A stretch of 64,000 nt of DNA from Paraspadella gotoi (GCA_051294375.1 CM119267.1:24687783-24751782); one strand, 5' to 3'; shown: positions 34,563 to 47,130, counted from the stretch's first letter. A program made the numbers and translations. The notes: generated from the sequence alone by a model not told the origin.

Positions 34563-37500
34563 TCACCAGTTGATTGACATAAGAAGGACAGAAGTGGCCA
34601 CAAATAAAATTCCAAGTTCGTTTGAAATTCTCTTCATTATCGAAATTCAAGGCTCGAAATTCGAAATGGCGAAATAAATTGCGTTCGAGTTTATGAATAA
34701 TCAATTAAGAACTTTGCGCGTCTCTGATTGATAAGTTAGTGAGAAGTATCCTTGGTAGAGGAAAGAGGGAATAAAATTCAATCTTACTTCATCTGTAATT
34801 ATCTACTCTCTCTCTCTCCTCTCCTTCTCTCTCTCTCTCTCTCTCGCTCTTCTCTCGTCTCTCTCTCTCTCTTCTCTCTTTCTCTTTCTCTCTCTCTCTC
34901 TCTCTCCTGTCACTTTTTAGTTAACTACAATCCTTCGAAGTAGCATCTGTATAGTCATCTTTTGGTCGGTCGGTCTTTTAGAATGGTCAGTTCGGTTATT
35001 GATTTGGCAAGTATGTCTTTCCGTCACTGTCGTTAACAGTTTAACTCGAAAGTTCCAGTTCTCCATTTTTACCGACATTCAAGCAAGATTCTGCTGATTG
35101 GCATCCAAAGACTGAAAGGATTTCCCTCATTTCGATTCCATCAACCAAAGCAAAATTCTCATCTTTTTTTTCAAGTCTGAATGATGCGATGAAGTTTAAT
35201 AAAATGAGAGAAAATGTCAATTATCGATATTTAACATACTTCTCAAAAGTTATCTTCCATATCAAACGTTCTTTATCCTTGAATGCTTTTCCCAATTTTT
35301 ATTTCTGTTTCTTTTGTGGATTGATTCTTTTTTACTTTTGATATCATAATCGTACGGAAAGCTTTCTCGGTTACCTTTAAAATAAAAATAGAAAATTAAA
35401 CATTTTTTTAAAAAATTATATGTAGGTTTAAGTAGAAGTAAACAAACAAAAATTCTTAACTTCCCGTGAAAAAACATACATTCATGCACGACAGAATTGA
35501 CTGACAATTTATTTTATCATTCAAGTCATTGAGACGACTTACCCTGGCCTTACCCTTACGACTTACCCTGGCCTTACCTATTATACAACCTTCCTCTTAT
35601 CTCTTCTAGCGACGTCAGTCAATATGGTCAAATCAGCTTTCGAAGACTGACCTGACAAAGCACAGAGGACCTGACGGCTTTGTCTGACGGTTCAAGTCAG
35701 ATCTAGGCGTTGAGGTCCGGGTCACAATACTTCATCAAGAACCCTTTTATATTTTATTTATTATTTTTTGTCTTCGACTACTTAGTGATTTTGGTAACGG
35801 AATAACATGTACAGCGTGATGCCCACTGCCACTGCATTCGGCATCTTAATTAGCGGCTTAGACCCTCATCGGTTGCCCATATCACAGCATGGTCAATACC
35901 ATTATACAGTCTCTTTGAAGACTAAGCAAGCATTGTACTCAGAATGCTTGATGCGAGACTGCTATAGTTTTCTTTTTTTTTTTGTTGTCCCGGAAATAAG
36001 CAAACATTATGTTAACGCACACAAACCTGTATCAGTTCGATTCTTTGTTGCTGACAAAATTTTAGCCCGATACGAAATAATTGGCACAAAATGGTGTGAC
36101 AGCGATGATAATACATAGAATCTGAAGAAACAAATTCTTGGGCTCCAGACCATCGCGCCCCTAGGTTAGGCCAAAAGCGGTACAACAATGAGACAATGAC
36201 AATGGCGATTGGCAGAAAGAAAGTTTTGAGAGCAAGTCAAAGTTTTCTTTGAAAAAAAACAAAGGTAAATAATTGTTATGTGAAGATCACTCCATTGTCT
36301 AGCCACTCGACTTGTATGGATCTGTGGAAGTAAAATTATCATAGAAAGTGTCAATTTAAATGTAATTAATATCTTGTAAGGATTATAAAGTTTGACCTTT
36401 CTAACATTTTTACTATTTATAAACAATCTGTAAACTGCCGAAATTTTAATTGCCTTGATCAAGTCAATCATGAACAAAGAAAATACCTGACTATTTAAAA
36501 TATTTATCAACTCAAACAAAGTTTAATGGACAATGAATCTCAACCTCAGGGCCAATCATTCACCTAATCTCACCTTCAACATTACATAACTTGAAGGATC
36601 ATCACAGACTTGTCCTACATAAGATTGATGAGCTTGTTCTCCAGTCGCGAACCAATTCTGGGCAGTTTTTGGTTGGAAACGGATTTTGAATCTTTTGTCC
36701 CACAACACGTTTGGGCTTCTTTAATAAGTAAATGTTCATAAGAATGTACAATGAAAGAGTTCATGCGAAACGTGCTTTGGCTTCGGTTTTCGCCATTTTG
36801 CTCATTAAATTTTATCTGGCTTCTGGTGTCGCTGTTTGTAGCCAGTGTATCTCGTCTGATGACAACCAAAGACAGATTTTGTTGCATATCTAGTCCAAAG
36901 TAGTAAAGTCAATAAATGGGCTTCATAAGCTCGAACAATTTGTTGGGTGAAACGTTTATTTGCGGGTCCAATATATTGCAGGCTCAGCCACATATTTTTT
37001 AAATTTCTTTGAAAGAAAATGAAAATCGTTTCTCGATGCAGCTCATCCAACGTCATGCCAGCATTTTCATCTCCAATTCTATTTTAATTTAATTTAATTT
37101 AACTTCATTATGTAATACTTTGCAACAAACCATGTTGCATATGCATGTTCAAATTTAAATTTTGAATGATATTGAATAATGATATTTCTTAAATATTCAA
37201 AATACCATACCTTTAGCTATTATGTAAATCCAAATTTTAAGTTCTTTTCTTGTAAACAGTTATCGTTTAATTTCCAGCTTAAAGCCTTTCGGAAATTGGT
37301 TTCAAAGAGAACAAATGATATGCAAGGCAAGATATGACACGTGCAATACCAAAACCGGGAAAACTATGGACTAAACGAGAGATGAAGTTTTTTTCCAAAT
37401 TTACAAATATTTTTGTGGTTGAAGAAATTAAGGAGTAAATAAATTTGTAAAACTGGCGCAAAAATTAGGAACAAATGAAAGAATCTCTGTAATCGATAAC

Positions 37501-38090
37501 CTGAATCAGTGAAGATTCAGGAGAATTCATGGATGATAGAGAATTCGGAAGATTCAGGAATATTAGGAGAATCAGGAAGATCAGGAAATCAGGAAGAATT
37601 CAGGAAGATTCCAGGAGGATTCAGGAAGATGGATATTTATTGCATTCATGTATTCAAAATTCTATTTTTTTTCTCTTCAGTCAATTTATAATCTGCTCAG
37701 TTTTTTTCTTCAATAATTTTGTTAAAGAAATAACGATTTTTCAGTAAATTTATTCATTACGTTTGTTACTAACAGTTAACACTTCAACATTATCTTTAGG
37801 ATCCATGAAGTTAAAAAATTTAGTATCCAAATCTTTAATTTTAAATAAATAATCCATCCAGCCTTTCCTGAATATTTTGAAACTGATATTATTTTTTTTT
37901 ATTTGATCGAGTAATTCTGCTTTCATTGTATTTGAAAGTTTCCAAAAATCTTATGTATTGTCTGCTTGGTCTTGGAACGAACAAATGGCTCCAATAAGAA
38001 CAAAAACTTGCAAAGACGAATACTGGCATAAGAGTTGAATGCTCGGCCTCAATTGGTCTATGCACCGACAATAAAATATAAGCCTCATCT
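34563..38090 (-). pseudogene. Broken mirrored copy of the membrane-protein gene and XKR exon f
   Basis: All six exons g-l and the 3' part of XKR exon f recur here in reverse order at about 37.5, 37.1-36.6, 36.3-36.0, 35.4-35.2, 35.2-35.1, 34.75-34.56 and 38.09-37.88 kb. Each contains short indels that break the frame, and the exon l acceptor ACCAG|GTACG reads ACCAAG|GATAC. The damage is mostly length errors rather than substitutions. It could be a decayed duplicate or, more likely, unpolished sequence of the same locus. Confidence 0.75.
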
Positions 38091-38115
38091 NNNNNNNNNN
38101 NNNNNNNNNNNNNNN
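38091..38115. other. Assembly gap, 25 N
   Basis: It directly terminates the right arm of the inverted duplication and is followed by a GA microsatellite. Confidence 1.
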
Positions 38116-38147
<32 letters not shown>

Positions 38148-38403
38148 ACGTATTTATTCATGGACGTCGTTAAAAATTCTGAGGGAAAATGAATCAAAGA
38201 ATAAACTTTGAGGAAAAAAAGGAGAAAAAAAGATATGATGTCAAAAGGTAGTAAAGGGAAATGGAATAATAAATTTTATAAGCTTTAAAAATATTTAACT
38301 AAACGATAAAACGTAAAAAACAAATGTTAATGCAAATTCACAATTTCACATTTCCATCTCGTGAATTCGTCACTCAATCGAGTCAAACTGAGGCCTTGCT
38401 TTT

Positions 38404-38640
38404 CTTATGAAATTGGTACAACCAATATAAAAATTATCCGTTCATTTAATAAATAAGCTATCTTGCCCCTGACTTTGGACAGGCTTTGGTGGTTTAAGGC
38501 CTCCATCACTCTTACAAGATAATGACATAGCAGGTCTCTGCAAGCTTTCAATCAAGACTCTCTCACAGACCCGTTTATTCACTCCCAGAGTACCTGGCTT
38601 CCCTATCAATGAAGTGGTATAATATTTCAAAGAATGTTTC
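38404..38640 (+). mobile_element. Element D, best copy
   Basis: It starts with a short hairpin (ATTGGTACAACCAAT), then AATTATCCGTTCATTTAATA, CTTTGGACAGGCTTTGGTGG, CACTCTTACAAGATAATG, TCAAGACTCTCTCACAG and TATCAATGAAGTGGTATAAT. A 27-nt sequence at 38405-38431 is repeated exactly at 38730-38756. Other copies lie at 8895-9062, 6934-6975 and 40478-40690. Confidence 0.75.
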
Positions 38641-38869
38641 AATTGTATGAAAAGACCACTCCTTTAAGTATTAGATCGGGGAATACTTATTGTACTCCGC
38701 ACTTGCATCAAAATACAAGGAGCTGAATTTTATGAAATTGGTACAACCAATATAAATTTATATAATATATTATTTATTTTTTTACAAATTATGTCTGTTT
38801 ATTTGGCTTGGCTTGGCTTGATTATTTAGCTAACTACATCCTTATTATTTAGGTTCCTGATTTTATCTC

Positions 38870-40000
38870 TTTTCCTTTTTTCTATATCCTTCTCTTTCCT
38901 TTTTTAATTCCCTTCTCTTTCCCTTTTTCATTTCATTCCCTTTCTTTCCTTTTTTTAATTCCCTTTTCTTTCTTATTATTCTCTCCTCTTTCTTATTTTT
39001 CTATCTTCCTCTTCTTTTTTTTATTCCTTGTCCTTTTTCTTTCTATCCTTCTCTTCATTATTTTTTAATTCCTTCTCGTTTCCTTTTCATTTCCTTCTTT
39101 TCCTTTTTTATTCCCTTCGTCTCATTCCTTTCTTTAATTCCTTCTCTTTCCTTTTTTTATTCCCTTATCTTTATAGCTTTTTCAATTCCCTTCTCTTTCC
39201 TTTTTAATTCCATTCTCTTCCTTTTTTTATCATTTTCTTTCCACTTTTTTATTCCTTTTTTTCCTTTTATTAATTCCTTCTCTTTCCTTTTTTATACTTC
39301 CTCTTACTTTTTAAATTCCCTTGCTCTTCCTTTGTTTTAATTCTTCTTTTCCTTTTTTAATTCCTTCTGCTTTGCTTTTTTAATGTCGCTTCTCTTTCCT
39401 TTTTTTAATTCCTTCTCTTTCCTTTTTTAATTCCCTTACTACTTTTGCCTTTGTTTCAATTCCCTTCTTTCTTTTATTTCCCTTGTTTTCCTTCAATATC
39501 CCTTCTCTTTCCTTTTTCAATTCCCTTCTCTTTCCTTTTTAAATTAGCCATTCTCTCCTTTCATTCTTTCTTTATATTTCCCTTCTTCTTTCCTTTCAAT
39601 TCCCTTCTCTTCTTTTTTCAATTCCTTCTCTCTTTTCCTTTTCAGTTCCCTTGTCTTTTCCCTTCTTCAATTCCCTTCTCTTCTTTTTCAATTCCCTTCT
39701 CTTTCCTTTTTAATTCCTTCTCTTTCCTTTTTTTATTCCCTTCTCTTCCTTTTTCTATTCCTTTTCTTTCTTTTTTTAATTCTTCTCTTTCTTTTTCTAT
39801 TCCTTCTCTTTCCATTTTTAATTCCTTCTCTTTCCTTTTTCAATTTCCTTCTCTTTCCTTTTTTGATTCCCTTCTCTTTCCTTTTTCTATTCCTTCTCTT
39901 TCCTTTTTTAATTCCCTTCTCTTTCCTTTTTTAATTTCCTTCTATTTTCTTTTCTTTTTTCCTTTTTTATCCTTTTTTTTCCTTTCCTCCCCTCTTCCTT
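38870..40000 (+). repeat. 1.1-kb pyrimidine minisatellite
   Basis: About 45-50 units of roughly 20-23 bp, with core TTCCCTTCTCTTTCCTTTTT and a variable TAA or CAA between units. The 197-aa frame at 39445-40038 is its translation. Confidence 0.88.
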
Positions 40001-40477
40001 TTTTTTCCCGCCGTCAGAGGGGGCGTCGCCTTAGATAACGAGTCTCGATCAAACGAACCTCGAGAAGATAAAACCGAATCAACACTTCTCTCTTTCTCTT
40101 CTTCTTTCTCCTCTTTCTCTCTCCTCCCTCCCTCCCCCTCTCCTCCCTCCCTCCCTTTCTCCTTCCCCTCTCCTCCCTCTCTCCCTCTTTCCTCCCTTCC
40201 TTCACCTCCCTTCACTTCTCCTTCAACCGATGAATAAATTTATGGTGACGACTCAACAGATAACCGACCTCCGCTGTATTTATGTCGTTGGACAAACATT
40301 AGGATTTAAATACGCGGCTCTTTCTGTATTTATGTCCTTCGGGGGAGAGAGAGAGATTCGCCTTTTGTTTTCCTCTTAAGTTTGTTTGTGTTTTTGTTTG
40401 AGTCTCTCGATCTGACGGTTGAAAAAATACGGGGTAAAACAAAAGGTCTACATCCTTATTTTCCTATTGTATACAAT

Positions 40478-40690
40478 TGAAACATACTTTGAAATGTTAT
40501 ATACTACTTCATTTTTGGGGAAGCCGGGTATTCGGCGGGTATCCTGTGAGAGTCTTGATGGTCACGCTGTGTTATCATTTTATCATTTTGTAAGAGTAAT
40601 GGAGGCTTTAAACCACCATAGTCTGTCCATAGTCATTATTTATTAAATGAATGGATAATTTTGGAATTGGTTGAACCAATTTCATATAGA
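40478..40690 (-). mobile_element. Element D copy, reversed
   Basis: On the minus strand it begins TATATGAAATTGGTTCAACC, then AATTATCCATTCATTTAATA, GGTTTAAAGCCTCCATTAC, ATCAAGACTCTCACAGG, and continues past ATGAAGTAGTATATAACATT. The 5' hairpin is kept (TTGGTTCAACCAA). Confidence 0.75.
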
Positions 40691-40788
40691 AATGTAAACT
40701 TTTAGTTCTTAATTCAACGTTTTAATTAAGATATTTTTATCTTGATTATTTTTGTAAAGTAAGTTCCGGTCGAGACAAACCAACTTAC

Positions 40789-40901
40789 CTTGTTTCTCCG
40801 CGAAGAGAAATCACGGGTGAGGTTGAGGAGGAAGAGGAGGAGGAGGAGGAAGAGGAGGAGGAGGAGGAAGACGATGAGGAGGAGGAAGAAGAAGAAAAAA
40901 C
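40789..40901 (-). CDS. Candidate poly-serine exon
   Basis: The acceptor is TCTGTTTTTGTTTTTTAG and the donor is the perfect ACAAG|GTAAGT. One frame reads a run of about 23 serines followed by TSPVISLRGETR. The splice sites are strong but the body is a CCT/CTT triplet repeat, so coding is not proven. No family is suggested and no neighbouring exon could be joined. Confidence 0.3.
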
Positions 40902-40999
40902 CTAAAAAACAAAAACAGATAAACACATTTTTCTTCTCTCTTGTCTTTGCTCAATTTCTCTCACTCTGTCTCTTAGTGTCTCTCTCTCTTTCTCTATCT

Positions 41000-41000
41000 C

Positions 41001-41064
<64 letters not shown>
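41000..41064 (+). repeat. (CT)n microsatellite
   Basis: An almost pure CT tract. Confidence 0.92.
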
Positions 41065-41067
<3 letters not shown>

Positions 41068-41267
41068 CCTCTCCACGAAATATCACACTTTTTTCCCTTA
41101 ACGATAAAATATGTTCGAGTTACATTTGCTTGAGAGCAGCTGTGATTTTTCCAAGAAGATTAATTTCGAATACGACGACGACGACGACGACGACAACAAC
41201 AACAAGGACAACGTCGAAGAAGAAGAAGCCATCTTCGGATGTTAAGGGAAAAACCCATAAAATATTC

Positions 41268-41303
<36 letters not shown>

Positions 41304-41328
41304 NNNNNNNNNNNNNNNNNNNNNNNNN
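41304..41328. other. Assembly gap, 25 N
   Basis: It lies inside an AAAG tetranucleotide repeat, so the join is anchored on simple sequence only. Confidence 1.
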
Positions 41329-43351
41329 AAGAAAGGAATGAATATTATTTTCTTCCTTATGATGCGCGATCTGATTTGGCTGGAAAGTGTGACCCAGTGA
41401 GTGACATGTCACACAATATCTTCCTTCCATCGTGACCGGATCACACCAAATCTTCCTTCTGATGTGACCGAACTGTGAACACGCTTGCGCATGTCACCTT
41501 TTGATGCGACATTCTGTGACCGTTGCTGCGACAGATGTGAACGGACCCTTTCCTATTGGTACGAATTTTGATACTGAGTGACCGATAGTTTTTATTGTTA
41601 GAAAAAAAGTTACAATTTGAACCATCCATTTAAAGTTTTGAGTTTGTATGAGAAGAGAACTATTTTAATATGCCGTAGACAATATGTACCATGAATGTAT
41701 ACATAAACTTTTACCCGCTCGAAGCCGAAGCCACAGTAAGACTTTTTTCATGCACAAGTTGGCACTGTCGGAGCAAAGATTACATATGGTATTCATGGCT
41801 GCGTTATTTAACGCTGTACTAAAAAGATGGAACTCCAGTCCACGATAATGGTCAGTCCTCCCTCGCCCCGTCCGTCCGTCGGTCCATCCTGGCGATGACG
41901 AGGAGAAAGGAAATTAAGGAAGCCGAGAACCAGGTCGATGATTACGCCCCCCCCCACCTCTTTCCCTTTTTTTTTTCTCAAGCGCGAGTGGAAGGAAGAT
42001 AAAGAGATAAGTTAAATCTCGTGAGCTCCTTCACTCAATTAGCTTATTTCTTCCCCTCCCCCATTTTTCTTTTTTTTTAATTCTGTACTCTTCAGATTTA
42101 CCAATGGTTGTCCAGAGACAGGACCTCTCTCTCTGCTTTTTTTTTCTCCTTAATTCCCGAGGACCGAGACATCGAATGAGCCTTGATTTTAGAAAATGCC
42201 TTAAGGTTCGATTATCATGTAATTCGCTTTTATCTAAATTTTTCTAACGATTTTGACCTACCCTTTTCAATACGACCTTATTTGATGAAAGCAGATGTAA
42301 ACTTTGAATTTAATTAGTTTTGAAAATTGAAACGAAAATAATATTATAATATTTATGGGATCAGATTTCTGCCATTCAAGAGGCCCGTTAATCATGTACT
42401 GAGCATTATTATTTTCTCATTCATGTTTCCCGTTTTTCCCCCTTCATTAATAAAATTAAGTTAATTAATTTATCGATTTATTCTTTAATTTATCTTATCC
42501 ACGATTCTTTTTCCCCGAGATTAAATCAAGACATTTTTCTTTACCTTCATCAAGATCATTTATATCTCTCTTTTCAAAGACTAACTTAACGACTATTAAG
42601 AATCTTAAATTAATCTTCACGTTCACATCCTCACAGAATTAAAAAGATGAAAAAAAAAAGGAGACCCGACCATAGATTAAAACCGTCGCGTGCGTAAAAA
42701 GTAAAAAAATAAAGATTTAATGAAACGAATTTAATTACTTTAACTGAATGAATATTTAAAAAACCAAACCGACAAATATAATTTTTTTTTTGAAAATTAA
42801 CTAATTATTATTAATCGACGGAAAGGCAGACAGACAATTAAAAACATCAACAATAAGAATAAAGATTAAACTAAATTAAAGGAATTTAATTAATTTTTAG
42901 GTTTGAAAATAGGGTTAGGGTCAGGGATTACGTAAGGGATAAGGTTAGGATTACGATGAGGATCACGTCGGTCATTATGGTATTGGTTAAGGATTAAGGG
43001 TCATGGGATTTATAATTAGGGTTAGAATAGGGTAGAATAGGGTCAAATATGGTTAGAATAGAAGTTAGGAATGGTTTAGGATAGGGTTAATGGATTTATG
43101 AGATTTATGGGATTTATGGATTTATTGGTTAGAGTTATAAATTATAGATTAGGTTATAGGTTAAAGATTAGCTAATTATTCGAGTTAAAGATTGGGTATT
43201 AGATTAGAGTTAAAGATTGTGTTAAAATTAAGTTCAGGGATAAAAAAATAGAGAAATAGAGCGCTTTAATGAAAGAGAGCCTCTGATCCTCATGTCTTCT
43301 TATAAAGTTTCTCCATAAATTTTGTAAATTTAATCCCGAAAACGAACTTAC
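41329..43351. other. Non-genic stretch
   Basis: No exon is supported. A small repeat of ATCTTCCTTC followed by GTGACC occurs near 41420-41475, and a degenerate telomere-like tract lies at about 42905-43235. The rest is AT-rich. Confidence 0.5.
42905..43235 (+). repeat. Degenerate TTAGGG-like tract
   Basis: Irregular GGTTAGGG, GGATTAAGGG, AGATTAGAGTTA and GGGTTAGAATAGGG motifs over about 330 bp resemble the tract at 905-1045. Confidence 0.55.
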
Positions 43352-43382
43352 CCATCCTCCGGAGAAAACCTGACCCGTTTAC
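43352..43382 (-). CDS. Possible 31-bp micro-exon
   Basis: On the minus strand ATCACTTTTAG precedes GTAAACGGGTCAGG and the segment ends GGATGG|GTAAGT. Both splice signals are good. Ten codons (VNGSGFLRRM in one frame) cannot be assigned, and no adjacent exon was found. Confidence 0.2.
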
Positions 43383-43399
43383 CTAAAAGTGATCCCGGG

Positions 43400-44738
43400 G
43401 CCCATTAAATTTCTGATGCTCTTTTCTCGTCGTCGTCATCGTCGTCGTCGTCGCCGCCATTTTTTCTTTTCAAGAGAGGTTTTATTTTTTTAATTAACTC
43501 CGTTGTTTAAAAGTTTTTAACAAAACCAAAGTGAGATTAAAGTAATTAATTAAAGTGCTATGTTCGTCCATTTTCTTCGTAACTATCAACGCCCTCTCTT
43601 TATCTTTTTATTTAATTTTAATCTCTCTCGTTCTTTAGCCTTTATCGATTTGAAGATAATGGATAATTTGAAGTTAATCTTACTTTTTTTTAAGGATCGA
43701 ATCTTGAAGATTTAAACTATTCGTTATCTCAGATTTTGACTTGTTTTCTTACAAAGTGATATTAAAATTTGGTTTTGAAGTACAACTGATTAATTCTTTC
43801 TCGCGATATATAAAATTATCGAAGCTCCAATAGTGATTTTCTAATGAGGCGAAATACCAAGGCTTACCAAAGTGCTTTCTTAGTTCTAAATTTCTATTCT
43901 TTTTTTTTTTTTTGGTCAAACCTAACCGAGTTATCTGGTGAGTCAGTGACAAAAGAGAAGAGAGAGTAAGAGAGAGAGAAGAGAAGAAGAGAGAGAGAGA
44001 GAGAGAGAAGAAGACAGACCAACAGACAGACCAACGAGAGATAGAGAGAGAATCATCATCTCCAATGCTTCTTTTATCTTAATTGTGTTGACCTATCTTA
44101 ATGTTTCTTCTTCTCTCTACGAGATAGAAATTTTCGTGATTGAAGAAAAAACAAATAATATAAAAAAAACCAAAAAAAAACACAATGATGTCAGAGTTTC
44201 TTCGGACACAGAGAGTCAGGCCTCACGTTCGAAATCAAACCTCCCTTCGGGCGTTTGTGACAAAAAAACAATTAGAGAGGCGCTGGCGCTCTTCCTACTC
44301 TCTCTCTCTCTCCCTCTATCCTCTCTCTCTCTCTCTTCTCTGCTCTCTCTCTCTCTCTCTCTCTTTCTCTCTTCATTCTCAACGATCGCCGAAGAGGAAA
44401 TGCTTTTATGCGAAGGAAGGTCTAAGTCGCCGATGGGGCATTGACATGGGAGAACATTGGGGGGGAATCTTTTTGGGGACCCATTGGGCGAACTGACTAT
44501 GGGGATGACATGGGACATGAGGTGTTGTGGAATACCACTGGAAACGAGCGGTGGAACCCCGGGAACGACAACGCATGAACAAAACTAACCAATTACCACA
44601 CACCAACACAACCAACAAAAAGTTGTTGCGTCGCACTGCAATCGCAACTCAGTGAAAACCGGAACGGCATTGAGAAGCCTTGATGAGTTGTTTTAGGTTT
44701 TCTTTCTTTCTTTCTTTCTTTTCTTTCCTCTTCTTTTT

Positions 44739-44781
<43 letters not shown>

Positions 44782-45139
44782 TTCTCTCTCTCTCTCTCTC
44801 TCTCTCTCCTCTCCTCTCTCTCTCTCTCCCTCCCTCCCTCTCTCCAATTTAACCACGATTTCAACCCAAAAAAAACAAAAGGACGCACTCCGACGCGAAA
44901 CATCTCCGTCGATTTCGCTTCGCCAGTCTTATCTTTTCAGGTCTTTTTAAGAGAGACTCTTACGCTTAAACGAGGAGTGAAAATAGAAGGCCTGATTTTC
45001 TCCCCTAATGGGGGTCGGGGCAGTTTATCCCTGTTTTTTTCTTCTTTCGACGTCAGAGAGGTGTTCCCTCTTCAAGGACAAGCCGAATAGATAGAAAGCG
45101 ATAAGGGGAGGATAAAGGAGGATAAGAGGGTGTGACGGT
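43400..45139. other. Repeat-rich stretch with exon-like islands
   Basis: It contains GA and CT microsatellites (43965-44050, 44300-44370, 44741-44830), a TTTC repeat (44700-44740) and a balanced-composition island (44400-44660) with open frames on both strands but no matched splice sites. No gene is called. Confidence 0.45.
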
Positions 45140-45365
45140 CCCTCAGTCTTGTCTTATATCTCTCGTACCGATAAAACTGTGCGTCCCGGACATAGCATCC
45201 GTAAATCCCTGGGCGTATCCCAGTTCTGGGACTAAACGTGACCGGATCGTTTAAACATTCAGTGACAGGAGGCGGTCACTGTTGGGTCCACACTCGCTGT
45301 GTTGAGATAACCCGCGCACATGGCGGGTATCACCGTCAATCACAAACCTTTGCCATAAGGAAATG
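45140..45365 (+). mobile_element. SINE-B copy
   Basis: It contains CAGTGACAGGAGGCGGTCAC, TGTTGAGATAACCCGCGCAC, ATGGCGGGTATCACCGTCAA and TTTGCCATAAGG. It aligns in order with 14580-14905. Confidence 0.6.
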
Positions 45366-45659
45366 AAGAAGGAGACAAAGCGATAAGATATTAGACTAAA
45401 ATGAGAGATTGTAATTGTGAATACAATTAGACGTTTAACTATTGGTCGTTGTCATTCATACCACAAAAATGCCAGTAATTATCGCTCACGAACATGTGTA
45501 TTAATTAAAGGTACTTATAACATCACACAAATATAACTATTTTGTCATTTATTCTATAGCATGCAGAGACGAGACAAAATACGTAAAGCAACGCAGTGTT
45601 GAAAGTCAAAAGAGGAAACTGGCGCAGTGAGATAAATGACTAGAAAGAAAAATCCGACA

Positions 45660-45990
45660 AGAAATCCGTGGCGAAAAAAGAAAGAAAAAATTAGGAAAAG
45701 AAGAAATTGGAGAAATTTAAAAAGAAGAGGAAAAGGAGAAACAGAAAATAATAGTTAAAAGAAAAAGAAAGAACAGAAAGAAAGAAAGAAAGAAAGAAAA
45801 AATGAAAAAAAGAAAGAAGAAAAAAAAAAGAAAAAAAGAAAGAAAAGAAAGAAAGAAAAAAAAGAAAGAAAGAAAGAACAGAAAGAACAGAAAAGAACAG
45901 AAAACCAAACCTAAAAAAATATTAAAGAATGATAAAAAGAAAACCGGAAAAGTAGAATTAACCAAAAACAACAATTAAAAAAGAATAAAA
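45660..45990 (+). repeat. A/G-rich AAAG tetranucleotide field
   Basis: GAAAGAAAGAAA runs are interspersed with ACAG variants; composition is almost purely purine. Confidence 0.85.
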
Positions 45991-46569
45991 AACCAAAGTA
46001 GGAAAAATTAAAGAGACAGACCATGTTAAGAAATAAAAATAGAAAAAAGACGTCTTAAAAGAAAAGCGGAAAAAAGGAGAAAGTCGAGCAACAATTCATC
46101 TTCCGCTGCGTCAGAGCAGATCTCCTTTTTGGACGGAAAGCAAATGAGGTGATCTCGTTGGTGCGGAGCGGGGGAGGAGGAGGAGGGGGAGAGACGGAGG
46201 AGGTAAGGCAGGAGAGGAGCGCAAGGAGGCGGTGTTGAGGCCGGAGTGAGGGGTGTGGAGGGTGAAGCCGAAGACGAATAGGAAATATCGTAGGTCGGAC
46301 CAACCACGTATGTGTTTATAGAAGATGTTCTGCGAAGATACTCCCAACAACCAATACTACAGTTATGATCGTCTTTAATTACCAAAGAATGGAGAGAAGA
46401 TAAAATAACCAATGAATTGAGCTAAAAATGAAATAACTACAATAAATAAATTAAGTTTTTTTACGACGAAATCCAATTCGCGATGCCGAGAACGAAGAAC
46501 AGTCTTCAACAATAGCGCTGGTAGAAGAAGTATAATTTCCCTATCATGTTCGTTCAGGTTCTTCCATCT

Positions 46570-46738
46570 CTCTCACTCCTCTCTCTCTCATCTCTCTCTC
46601 TCTCTCTTCTCTCTCTCTCCTCTCTCTCTCCCTCTCCTCTTCTCTCTCTCTCCTCTCTTCTTCATAATCCTCAATTTTCTCCCCCGACTTTTCATTCCGA
46701 ATCGAGTCGACTACCAATTGAAAAAGATCCTGATCCTG
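46570..46738 (-). CDS. Candidate exon running into GA repeat
   Basis: On the minus strand the acceptor GCCCTTCAG precedes an open frame reading QDQDLFQLVVDSIRNEKSGE then KIEDYEEE, which continues as RERE through a GA repeat to a possible donor GAGGA|GTGAGA. The first 27 residues have ordinary protein composition; the rest is repeat translation. No family is recognised. Confidence 0.3.
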
Positions 46739-46847
46739 CTGAAGGGCGAAAGCACCGAAACTCGCTCGCGGTTCGAACAATGTCAACGGGGCATCGGTCG
46801 ATGAGAGAAGAGAAAGACTAGATGTCGAGAGGAGATGAGCAGAGACC

Positions 46848-46914
<67 letters not shown>

Positions 46915-47130
46915 AAAACGGCAGCTTGTTAAGAAGTGTAGGGAGAGGAAAAGAGGGGAGAAAGAAAAACCGCAAACTATGAAAGAACACCGCGAAAGAC
47001 TAATTTTCGTACGGAAAAAAATTCAGCCCTCTATATCGTTCTGCTTCTTCCTTTCACTTGTCTTTATTTATTTTGCTTTTTTACTCTTACTTCATCTTAT
47101 TTTTCTCTCTTTTTGTCCTCTCGTACCAAG

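Larger units (their letters stand above)
27692..38090 (-). repeat. Giant inverted duplication, right (indel-rich) arm
   Basis: It is the reverse complement of 17257-27515 with frequent one- to few-base insertions and deletions, many in homopolymers. It ends directly at the 25-N gap 38091-38115. Where the left arm has a 10-N gap (21394-21403), this arm reads through with about four bases, so it is not a copy of the finished left sequence. Confidence 0.92.

Noticed and set aside
35807-36118. 103-codon frame on plus
   Set aside because: Lies in the right arm, antisense to the mirrored intron i-j SINE-B fragment and exon i; a shadow.
44400-44660. Balanced-composition island with frames on both strands
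   Set aside because: No acceptor/donor pair and no recognisable protein; mentioned only as a non-genic stretch.
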